64,000 nucleotides of DNA, from positions 1 to 64,000 of the forward strand of contig JAMYHX010000079.1 of assembly GCA_025529335.1 (NCBI GenBank), in the 5' to 3' direction. The first letter of the stretch is position 1. Every line of letters begins with the position of its first letter. Under the pieces are notes generated by a model, which worked only from the letters and a program-made list of their open reading frames with translations, was not told the origin of the DNA and did no database searches. Position numbers and translations under genes: made by a program. Source of the DNA: Rhizopus sp. PT2906. Its lineage: Eukaryota > Mucoromycota > Mucoromycetes > Mucorales > Rhizopodaceae. Of this stretch, positions 55,565-64,000 are shown one piece after another.

Positions 55565-56144
55565 TGGATTCTTCCTTACATTCCTCCATCGCATCTACTG
55601 AGAATAAGAGTACTGCTAACAATAATGTAAGCATAAATGACCACGCTGACGACATTAAATATCAGCAGCAGTCATGGATTCTCTCTCTTTATAAAGTGTA
55701 CATACGTCTTATTTCATAATACTCTTTACTTTTTATAAAACATGTAATTCGCAATTCATAGACTTAATAGCCTTTTTTCGATAATACTAAAGCTGAATAC
55801 AACAAGCATCAATGCTACCCAGTTGCTCAAGTCTTATCATCATCCGTGGTATGATCCTCAAGTATCAGACTCTTCCCATTGAATCGTATATCCACGAATT
55901 GGCTGCTCATACCCACATATTTGTCCTTTGCAAGAACCGTCAGAGCCATATTACCGAAAGAGTCTTCTCAAATTCTCTGTTGGCCGACCTGGTATCGGAA
56001 GTGATTGACCTCGATCAACAATATGATCTATTGGTTCAGGTCTGCCATACTTGTCGACGATCAGAACTTTTCCCATTTTTCAAACAAGAACTGGATGTTC
56101 ATTATCTAGTTAGTTCTTGTTACATACGAATTATTATCGTTTGA
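55565..56144 (+). CDS. Uncertain hypothetical gene (possibly two exons or a relic)
   Basis: Two open segments. First, ATG 55565 gives MDSSLHSSIASTENKSTANN...SWILSLYKVYIRLIS to a stop at 55720. Second, ATG 55812 gives 110 residues including LPIESYIHELAAHTHIFVLCKNRQ, ERVFSNSLLADLVSEVIDL and LLVQVCHTCRRSELFPFFKQELDV, ending at 56144. A further frame between them reads NATQLLKSYHHPWYDPQVSDSSH. All three look protein-like, but I could not find splice sites that join them, so this may be a real gene with unseen introns or a decayed one. No family recognised. The second segment alone (55812-56144) is the best-supported part. Confidence 0.35.
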
Positions 56145-56828
56145 GAAATAGATCAAAGAAAGATGAATAACCACATCTAGAGAGATTGTAAAAACGACAA
56201 GAATAAATCCATCATCTACAAGTAAATCAAGATGGATATAAAAATATACATAAAAGGAAAACCAGATGATTTTTTTTCAATAATTTCTTTTGGTACTGCA
56301 AGATTAAGAAAACTGCGCGGTTACCTGGGTATTACCATGGAAACGCGTATTACTTGAAAGATACGCCTAGCTCTTGTGGCTGTAAACTTTCAGTGTTACC
56401 TACTGTAGATCGCTTGAATTTATTAAAGAATCAATCTAATCAAACAATTTTTAAATGCACAATGAATTTGCACTGCATGCAAGGCAATCTGTTGACATGA
56501 CAATCAAAACATAAGCCAATAGTTAAACTATATTTGCACTAAAGACATAAAGATAGTTAAACTCGTGTTACTATGCCAAGAATATATAAATAATCCCAAA
56601 ATAATCCAATTTATACAAAAAAGATTTTCAGTCAAGCTACACAAACACATCGTTTATCTTTCTGCTTTTCCGTTTATTTCAAGTATTAAAAAATACAATT
56701 TTAGAAATTAATAAAATTAAATAACTTCTGTTCCCCTTCTCCCTTTTTTCTTCCCTTTCCCTTATTAAACCTTGCTATTCCTTTTCTTTTCTTTCATTTT
56801 TGTATGTACATGCATTCTGTTACACACA
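56145..56828. other. Spacer and leader of fucosyltransferase-like gene
   Basis: AT-rich, no coding signal. Pyrimidine-rich from 56728 to 56800, probably the core promoter and leader of the next gene. A slightly GC-richer patch with CGCGGTTACCTGGGTATTACCATGG lies at 56316-56340 without known meaning. Confidence 0.45.
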
Positions 56829-58217
56829 ATGCTTTTAACGAGAATAGTCAATAAACCACAGTCCGTTCATGGTCTCATACGATTCACCAAGTCAAAAGCA
56901 TTCATCCTATTCATCCTGGCATCTTTTATTCTATTATCACATATCATCATTCACTTTAGACTGAAACTACATTATTCATCTGCTACTGCCACAGTCATTG
57001 ACACAACCATTACAACAAACCAGTTTCAAGAAGAGCGATATTTGGCATACTTGCCTCACTCCGGTCTATCGAATCAACGCATTGAGCTAGCCAATGCTCT
57101 ATTACTTGCTTACATGCTAAAGCGTACTTTACTTATACCTCCAGCTTTCTTGGGAAATGTGTTTGGTTGGATGCCACGGGAACAACTTATGGACCATCTA
57201 CAGTGGTTAACAACCCCAAAACCATTTACAAAACTCTGTCAACGACCAACACCAGGCAAAATAGCTACCTATGTACAGCGCTCTAGATGTGAAGAATATA
57301 GGAATTTTGGTGTTCTACCATGGTCGGACCTGCACGACCTTTCACCATTGACACCCTATATCCAATACAGATTCCAAGATGTGATGTCTCTTGAAACTAT
57401 CCAAAAACAACTCAATTTATCTAGAGATGATATATACTTGTATGAAGATGCGCAGCTCTACGATTGGAGACTTTATGAAAATATGACGCAAGCAACAGAG
57501 ATACTTGATGAGCACTCAAATTATGTTGACTCATTTGGCGGAAGACGGTATTACAAAGTATTACTGCCACAACACTTTTATAGAGAGGAGAAGTTACTAT
57601 TTTTAGGCGGTGTCTTTGGTTCCACTCGGTTAAATATAGTAGATCCTGAACTAAAAGCAGTACATCAAAAGATTACACGCGCGCTTCATTACAGACTGGA
57701 TACACCTTTGGGGATGACAGTCCAATCGATCGTAGACCACTTAGGCGGTAAAGGCTCTTTTATGTCGGTTCACTTTCGTACTGGAGATAAACCCTTCAAG
57801 AAGGAACTACCGACCAATCTACAGAACTTTGTGAAAAATATGACAGAGATTGTCGGCAGTCATGAAACAGACAACTGTGTAGATATTCCTCTCTATTCAG
57901 ACCAAATGACAGTAGGCAAAAAAGTAAAGGTGTATATAGCAACAGATCATAAGGACCCAAAAGGTAAAGGTAGTGATCTCCTACCGTGGTTTCGCGAGTT
58001 TCCTTGTACAGTCACCTTGGGCGATTTGCCAGGCCATCTTCTTTCCCCTTTAGATGATTTAAGGGATATGGTATCTCCATCTAAATCTTTGAAACGGTTT
58101 CTAATACCTTTAGTGGATGCTATGGTGGCTGCTCATGGTAGAGGTATATTAACAACACCAAGATCGACATTTTCCAAATATATCGAGGAGTTACATAAGG
58201 CCTGGGTGCCACAGTAG
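56829..58217 (+). CDS. O-fucosyltransferase-like type II membrane protein
   Basis: Single exon, about 462 residues from ATG 56829. A membrane anchor near residues 25-45 (AFILFILASFILLSHIII) puts the rest in the Golgi/ER lumen. The body fits the GDP-fucose protein O-fucosyltransferase superfamily: GLSNQRIELANALLLAYMLKRTLLIPPAFLG at the start of the fold, MSVHFRTGDKPF carrying the HxRxxD-like Arg motif, KVYIATDHKDP, and a C-terminal VDAMVAAHGRGILTTPRSTFSKYIE typical of the family. NLS and NMT glycosylation sites are present. Acceptor substrate unknown. The frame extends upstream of 56829, but without an ATG. Confidence 0.8.
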   Translation: MLLTRIVNKPQSVHGLIRFTKSKAFILFILASFILLSHIIIHFRLKLHYSSATATVIDTTITTNQFQEERYLAYLPHSGLSNQRIELANALLLAYMLKRTLLIPPAFLGNVFGWMPREQLMDHLQWLTTPKPFTKLCQRPTPGKIATYVQRSRCEEYRNFGVLPWSDLHDLSPLTPYIQYRFQDVMSLETIQKQLNLSRDDIYLYEDAQLYDWRLYENMTQATEILDEHSNYVDSFGGRRYYKVLLPQHFYREEKLLFLGGVFGSTRLNIVDPELKAVHQKITRALHYRLDTPLGMTVQSIVDHLGGKGSFMSVHFRTGDKPFKKELPTNLQNFVKNMTEIVGSHETDNCVDIPLYSDQMTVGKKVKVYIATDHKDPKGKGSDLLPWFREFPCTVTLGDLPGHLLSPLDDLRDMVSPSKSLKRFLIPLVDAMVAAHGRGILTTPRSTFSKYIEELHKAWVPQ

Positions 58218-58839
58218 ATTGTATTTTCTTCTTATAAAACTTGTATATAATAAATATAAAATAATATTGCCACATAGCTTTTCTTTAATACACGTTGACT
58301 GTTCATAGTCTTTTAACGAGAATCTATAAAAAGCTAAACTTGAGGAATATCTTTATAATCATTCTATTTTTTTATGGATTTACTCCTTTGTGCTTTTACA
58401 CAGCCACCATGTTTAAGCATTGAGATAAGCGAGGTCTTGCGTCCTTTTTTGGAACACAGCTTCTTCTGTTATTTGTAAGCAACTGAAATAATGAATACAA
58501 TTTCGTCACAGCTGGACAATCTAGTACATTCTGTTTTTTCAACTGTTTTTGTCACAGTTCGTCCTCGGTTGAAAGTATTTCCTAAACCGTACTCTTTAAC
58601 CCCAAGGAACATAACACTTTGATTATTAAGTGTCTACAGAAAATGACTATAGTGTCTTTTACTGTTGACACTTGTCTCAAACTAGATTTACAATAGTCTA
58701 TTTTAAAAAGCCTGTAAACAAAAAGCAAAGTATGTACCATAGTATATTGATCTTTATATGAACACGCGTAAAATAAAGCAAGAAATAGACATTACAACAT
58801 ATATAAACAATTGTCCTCTCTTGTTTTCTATCTTCTATC
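58218..58839. other. Convergent spacer, no gene seen
   Basis: Lies between the ends of the fucosyltransferase-like gene and Erv14. AT-rich with no coding signal on either strand. Confidence 0.55.
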
Positions 58840-59498
58840 TTATGCATCTGCAGCAATTAATGCACAAATCATTCGGTACAAGAAGTAAAAGAAACACTAA
58901 AGAATATTATGAGTAATCCTTCCCTTTTGTTATAAGCAATTAGTACTTACAATCAAGTAAAAGCCCAACTTAATAAAGCTTTCCTTTTTATGCTGAGGCA
59001 AGGTACGGAAAATCTCTGTAGCATCATACATATGACGTCCATTCATCACTCTATCATCAAATGTGACGCGCTCAGTATTTATCACTCTTTCTCGCTTTCC
59101 CTCCCTTTCTGCTCTTACTCACTTTCTAACGTTATAGGCAACCAAAGGTAAGTTCAAGAGAGTAGCTATCCAACTTCCATTGACAAGGAACATGAAAAAC
59201 AAAAAGGCATGTGCACCCATTTCGGGCAAGACAAACTTGGATTGATACATGGTTACTTTTCTCTCCTTCCTCTTTCTCTTTCTGTTAAAGTGTATTACTT
59301 ACCTGGTTCAGTTTGTTACAGAGATCAATAGGATTAATATAGTCACATTCTAAATCTGAAAACATGATGACCTAAAGAAATTCATTAAACATTTGAGGTT
59401 TCATTCGAGAATAAACTTACAAAAAAGACCATCATAAATAGGAGCAGAGCATCCATAATAATGGCAAACAAAAAAAGCATAGCTTCACCAGGCATCAT
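58840..59498 (-). CDS. erv14: Cornichon / Erv14 cargo receptor
   Basis: COPII cargo receptor of the ER. Five exons: 59421-59498, 59303-59371, 59123-59235, 58951-59050, 58840-58896, about 138 residues, the usual size. The protein reads MMPGEAMLFLFAIIMDALLLFMMVFF, VIMFSDLECDYINPIDLCNKLNQ, FVLPEMGAHAFLFFMFLVNGSWIATLLNLPLVAYNVRK, VMNGRHMYDATEIFRTLPQHKKESFIKLGFYLI, then CFFYFLYRMICALIAADA. The LECDYINPIDLCNKLN and DATEIFRTL blocks are diagnostic. Three to four hydrophobic segments. Two ATG codons in tandem open the gene; either may be used. Missed by simple ORF scans because every exon is short. Confidence 0.93.
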
Positions 59499-59616
59499 GT
59501 TATGTTATGATTAAAAAAATTAAAAAAAAGAGAAAGAAAAAAGAAGAAAAAAAGGACTCATGATTTTCTTTTTTGTACTACCACAGTTGCCATAGAAATC
59601 AGTTGTTTATTATGAT

Positions 59617-60684
59617 TTATACAATACGTTCGAGTTCTTTAGCATAACCCAAGGTACGCGTGATCGTCTGCTCTTGAGGAATCTCTACAATGCTGTCATC
59701 TTCTGTAGTAAAGTAGACCTTTTGTTCGGCTGGATTCAATTTCCATCCACGTTCAGAAGCAAAGCTAAGCAACTCTTCGGTATTCTTTAGGAATAATAAG
59801 GTGCAGGCATCATTTAAGGGAAGATATTCATACGCTTTTTCACTGCAGTTGGCAATTTCATGTCTAAAAAAGGAAGGCAAAAATAAGTCTTTTTTTGAAA
59901 TCGTTTGTTTTCCTTTTCTTTTACCTAGTGGTGTTCATCAAGATATCGTAGAAAAACGTAAACTCTTCTCCTTTCACAGAACCTCTAGCACTCCAAACTT
60001 TATTATAGCTGCCTTCCATTAAATATTGCTCTAATAAAGTAGAAGTTAGTCATTTTGGTTATACCAAGCGCGCCCTTTCATACCCAAGTCAACAGCTTGT
60101 TTAATAAATGGATTTGAATGTAATTGATCAAGGTCAATGCTTTCAAGAGTTGTGTGAAATTCAGATAATTTGTTTTGTGATAATAGTCGAAGTAGATTTA
60201 AGCCAATGAGAGGGTACATCTGCTGAGAAGGAGGAAGTTGGGAACTATACAGGAAATATACAAGTCAAAAAAAAGTTGTACATATTCTATTCAGATATTA
60301 CGAGAGATCATGATAGTAAGTGTTCAACTGTGCAATGTATCTTTCAAAGGAAGCAATGTCCTTGACACGAACACTATAATAAGCTCCAATTTCGAGAATG
60401 TCGCCTATCAACAAATGAGCGTTTTTTTTTTTAAAAAAAAAAAAGCATGTATACTTTACGTGCAGTTGTCATTGAATCTACATTTATCTTGCCAATGGTT
60501 GGTGTGAAAGCTCCAAGAGGGATTAATAAAACCTAGTCTCGGTAAATAACGAATCGTGCCTTTGTCATCTATTCTTTACCTTGGCTTGAGTAAGAAGTTG
60601 ACCCACCAACTGGAGATTAGGTGAAGGAGTGTTCATTTCATTTCTTAACTGATCGCGAAGAGCTTGTAATTGTTGCAGTGACAT
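59617..60684 (-). CDS. rpn12: 26S proteasome lid subunit Rpn12 (PSMD8)
   Basis: Non-ATPase regulatory subunit of the 19S lid. Six exons: 60580-60684, 60460-60532, 60302-60404, 60084-60244, 59925-60030, 59617-59863. The sequence reads MSLQQLQALRDQLRNEMN, DILEIGAYYSVRVKDIASFERYIAQLNTYYHDL, SQLPPSQQMYPLIGLNLLRLLSQNKLSEFHTTLE, DLEQYLMEGSYNKVWSARG and the PCI/winged-helix end RHEIANCSEKAYEYLPLNDACTLLFL, finishing TRTLGYAKELERIV. All match the Rpn12 family; length about 264 residues is normal. Divergent promoter of 172 bp shared with the glutaredoxin gene. Confidence 0.94.
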
Positions 60685-60856
60685 GGTTTTTTCTTTTATT
60701 TGAAAGAAAGTAGAAAGTAAGGAAAAGAAAAAGTACGCGCAAACACCGTTACTCGCTACGTAATCAAAAGTCACGTGGACAGCGGTGTCTAAAAAAGCGT
60801 TCAAAAAAAGCAATTTGATCAGATTTGATATCTTTTTTCTTACAAATCAAAAAAGA
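60685..60856. promoter_or_regulatory. Divergent promoter rpn12 / glutaredoxin with E-box
   Basis: 172 bp between two start codons. It contains a perfect CACGTG palindrome at 60772-60777 and TACGTA at 60757-60762. CACGTG is the site of bHLH factors such as Cbf1; use here is inference. Confidence 0.5.
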
Positions 60857-62136
60857 ATGTCAAACTTGATTGAGATTCGATCTGAAGCCCAATTCCAGGA
60901 ACTTGTTCAAAAGAAAGACCTTGTATTTATATTAAACTTTTGGGCTCCTTGGGCAGAGCCTTGTCAGCAAATGAACGACGTCTTTGCCGAACTTTCTGGC
61001 AAGTTTCCTGCTCTTCAATTTTTAAAGGTATAGATAACGACTACGTAAAGAGAGAAAGAGATAAAGAAAGCAAAAATTAACTTGTAATAGATTGAAGCTG
61101 AAGAGAATCCTGATATATCTGAAAGCTTTGAAATTTCTGCTGTACCTACGTTTATCATTTTAAAGGTAAGTCATTTTTATCTTATTGTGACAACAAAATT
61201 TAGATCATATCTAGGGTGGAAAAGTAGTTGAGCAAGTTGAAGGAGCAAAGGCAGCAGAGTTAAGTAATGCAGTAGCCAAGCATGCTAAGGGTGTCTTGAA
61301 TAAGTTTGTTACCACACCTGCTGCTTCAGCAGATAGCGAAGCAAAGCCTGTGAAGGACCTCAATTCTCGTTTGAAGGCACTTATTAACAGTGCCCCTGTC
61401 ATGATCTTTATAAAGGGAACACCTCAACAGGTAAAGAGAAAAAAAATGATATAGACCATATGAATGTACTGACTGATATACAAATAGCCTCGTTGTGGAT
61501 TTTCTCGTCAACTTGTAGAGTTATTGGCAGAACAAAAAGTAAAATACAGCTCATTCAACATCCTTGCTGACGAAGATGTACGTCAAGGTAAGACTTTAAA
61601 CTATCGATATGATTGTATTTCTAACTCTGCTCGATTATATAGGACTAAAGGCTTACTCAGACTGGCCAACTTACCCACAAGTATATGTAAATGGAGAGTT
61701 AATAGGTGGACTAGACATTGTAAAGGAGATGGTTGCATCTGGAGAGTTTCAAGAAATGTTACCTAAAGAAAAAGACCTAAGCACTCGACTTCAAGAGCTC
61801 ATTGAAAAGCAACCTGTCATGGTGTTCATAAAAGGAACACCTGACGAACCTCGTTGTGGATTTTCAAGACAAATGGTTGCTTTACTAAATGATAGACATG
61901 TCAAGTATGGCTATTTTGATATATTAACAGATGATGAAGTTAGACAAGGATTGAAGACGCATGTTAACTGGCCAACATTCCCTATGCTCTTCTATAAAGG
62001 TGAATTGTTGGGTGGATTAGATATCATCAAGGAAATGGTAAACACAAAACATAGGAAAGAAGAGAAATCAACAATGTACTTATATATTAAATCATAGATT
62101 GAGAGTGGTGAATTTGATCAAGTCATTACCGCTTAG
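60857..62136 (+). CDS. Monothiol glutaredoxin-3 (PICOT) type, one thioredoxin and two Grx domains
   Basis: Iron-sulfur cluster carrier of the cytosol. Six exons: 60857-61027, 61091-61165, 61215-61430, 61488-61587, 61643-62037, 62098-62136. Domain 1 is thioredoxin-like with the monothiol-type WAPWAEPCQQM. Domains 2 and 3 are glutaredoxins, each with the cluster-binding CGFS site (PRCGFSRQLVELL; PRCGFSRQMVALL) and each with the WPTYPQVYVNGELIGGLDI / WPTFPMLFYKGELLGGLDI block. Budding-yeast Grx3 and Grx4 have a single Grx domain; two is the layout of animal GLRX3. The end is IESGEFDQVITA. About 330 residues, complete. Confidence 0.93.
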
Positions 62137-62290
62137 AAATCCATGATTATGTTTTGTTTATGTGTGGGTGTGTAAGAAGGGAAGTGAGTAGCCTCACGTG
62201 GAAAATAAAGTTAAAATTCTACAAAAAACAGCATATTTTTATTGACTCAATCCCATTTCTTTCTTTCTTTTCTTTTTACACTTTTTAACA

Positions 62291-64000
62291 ATGACACAAG
62301 CACAGACTACGTTTATAAGCACAGATGTTCATCTTTCGCCCATAGACACCAACTGCTTATTTGATGAAAACAGACCCCTTAGTAGTCCTAATCCAGTCGA
62401 ATATCCACTGGAGATGTCTCCTAACCAGAGATACTGTAGACTGAACCTATTGTTAGGCCGTGGTACGTTCAAGACAGTATATAAAGCAATCGATCGAGAG
62501 GAAGGATACGAAGTAGCATGGAATGTGATTCATGTAAGTCAAGTATGCTACAAGAAATCGATTCCCTTATTAATGTTTTATGTATAGAATGACAGCCAAC
62601 AAGATGTTGCACAGGAAGTTGAATTATTAAAATCTATTCGACATCCAAATATCATCGCATTCCACGACGCATGGCTCAGTGATAATAACATAGAATTCAT
62701 TTTTGTTACCGAGTTGATGACATCAGGCACTCTACGCCAATATATACAAAAACTCGGTTTACCCAATATTAAAATTGTCAAGAAATGGTCTCGTCAAATT
62801 CTCAAAGGACTCGCGTACTTGCACAGCCATAATCCGCCAATAGTACATCGAGATATTAAATGTGATAATATCTTTGTAAATGGTGCACATGGTGAAATCA
62901 AGATAGGCGATCTAGGTACAGCTGGAACTATCTGGACTGGTGATAAAAGATACACTATGGTTGGAACACCTGAGTTTATGGCACCAGAAATGTACGAAGA
63001 GGATGGTTATAATGAAAAGGTGGATCTCTATGCGTTTGGTATGTGCCTCATTGAAATGATGACAGGTGACTATCCTTATGCAGAATGCATGAATACCGCG
63101 CAAGTCTATAAAAAAGTGTGTCAGGTACCAGATCACACATGTTTGCTACACCAGATAATCTGAGACTTATTTTTATTGATAGAGTATTAAGCCAGAATCT
63201 ATTGCCAAGATTCAAAATCAGCAAGTCTTGGATATAATTGAAAGTTGTCTATGCGCAAATGAGAATGAGAGGTAATATCCAAGCGTGAATTTCTACTGGT
63301 TTCGCTAATTATCATTATTATTATTATTTTATTATTACAGACTATCTGCTCAGGAATTACTAGAAAGTCCCTTTTTAGCAATTGAACCTGATGTCATACT
63401 GTTGGCCAACGATGCTACATGCGAAGAAGGAGTCATCATATTACAGGTTGTCTTTAAAGGATCAGATAGACGAGCCGTAAAGTTTGACTTTAATTATGTA
63501 AGGACCATTTGTATGAATAGAACAATATATGACTAAAGTTGTCAATGTGTGGATATACATATAGAATGAAGATAAAGCAGACGAAGTAGTATCAGAGATG
63601 GTAAGCTATCCTATTATACTCTTATTTCGTAACTCACACATACAAAAATACAAAAAAAAAAAGATTGAAGAAAATGTAATACCCGCAAGACATCAAGAGC
63701 GGATTGTAAGCGAAATTAATCGCATTGTAGGAGAAATGGCAGAAAACTCAAATAAAAGCAGTGGAGAGAGTCAAGAGACAACAGTTTGGCGAAGAGAGTG
63801 CGATAGTAGGAAAGAGCTAGAAAGATTGAAACAAGAGTTACTCGTGGCGCAAAAAAAGTTTCTAGAAGCAGAAAAGAGGTGCGTTCATTTATTGCAGCAG
63901 GCGATTATAGCTGAAGAGAAAGAGCAATTAGCTGTTCTTGAATTAGAAAAAGTCATAGTAGCCAAAGCCCTTCAAGAGGAAGCATTACTGTCAGACGGAG
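62291..64000 (+). CDS. WNK-type serine/threonine kinase, 3' end beyond window
   Basis: Exons seen: 62291-62533, 62588-63124, 63183-63271, 63341-63497, 63565-63600, 63664 onward. The glycine loop GRGTFKTVYKA has a Lys inside it. In the VAWNVI strand the usual catalytic Lys is absent (Asn). This swap is the hallmark of WNK ('with no lysine') kinases. Other motifs: HRDIKCDNIFVN, DLGTA (in place of DFG, normal for WNK), VGTPEFMAPEMYEE. After the kinase, the VVFKGSDRRAVKFDFNYNEDKADEV stretch fits the OSR1/WNK C-terminal-type domain. A long coiled coil follows (ELERLKQELLVAQKKFLEAEKR). The frame is open at the last base, so the C-terminus is missing from this window. Confidence 0.88.

Noticed and set aside
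1..64000. CRISPR arrays, operons, bacterial promoters or ribosome binding sites
   Set aside because: The window is intron-rich eukaryotic DNA; no regularly spaced repeats were seen.

Overview
The window looks like nuclear DNA of an early-diverging filamentous fungus, most likely Mucoromycota (Mucorales). The evidence is AT-rich DNA, dense protein genes split by many short introns (mostly 45-65 nt, GTAAGT-like donors), T/A homopolymers near genes, and degraded mobile elements of kinds common in that group (Fanzor-like, Helitron, MULE, Tc1/mariner). I read about 31 protein genes and relics. Exon joins were deduced by eye from frame, splice signals and family knowledge, so small boundary errors are possible.

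0-15 kb: an F-box/RCC1 protein, a small hypothetical, a GPI-type secreted protein with a damaged HExxH-like motif, a proline/histidine-rich protein ending in a CaaX box, a Dsk2/ubiquilin shuttle gene and an EFR3 gene (PI4-kinase plasma-membrane scaffold). A relic zone at 13.6-15.4 kb holds the 3' end of a Fanzor/TnpB-like gene and a broken Helitron gene.

15.7-24 kb: Vma12-like V-ATPase assembly factor, aminopeptidase P, Sds3-like histone deacetylase subunit, cofilin, a ZCCHC10-like RS protein and the proteasome alpha-1 subunit. 23.9-28 kb is repeat-like: a broken Fanzor-like gene, an empty stretch and a 5'-truncated MULE transposase.

28.4-51 kb: a ZMIZ/SIZ-type SUMO ligase, a Sel1-repeat protein, a G-alpha subunit with a 6-nt exon, a TFIIB-related factor, a four-EF-hand protein, Mic10, a SNF5/Sfh1 remodeler subunit, CCT2, an APSES-ankyrin cell-cycle factor, a Rab5-type GTPase, an F-box/LRR protein, a Tc1/mariner relic and the AP-1 mu subunit.

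51-64 kb: 2.6 kb without a recognisable gene, then a zinc alcohol dehydrogenase with an unusual tail, an O-fucosyltransferase-like membrane protein, Erv14/cornichon, proteasome Rpn12, a glutaredoxin-3 type protein with two Grx domains, and a WNK-type kinase that runs off the right edge.

Most genes are eukaryotic housekeeping: ubiquitin-proteasome (Dsk2, alpha-1, Rpn12, two F-box proteins), vesicle traffic (Rab5, AP-1 mu, Erv14, Vma12), chromatin and transcription (Sds3, SNF5, TFIIB-like, MBF-like), and signalling (G-alpha, WNK, EFR3). They are not an operon. Neighbours are packed head-to-head or tail-to-tail with gaps of tens to a few hundred bases. No intact new system was found; the most unusual items are the two Fanzor-like relics, the micro-exons, the inactive-looking metalloprotease relative and the CaaX/PPPY small protein.
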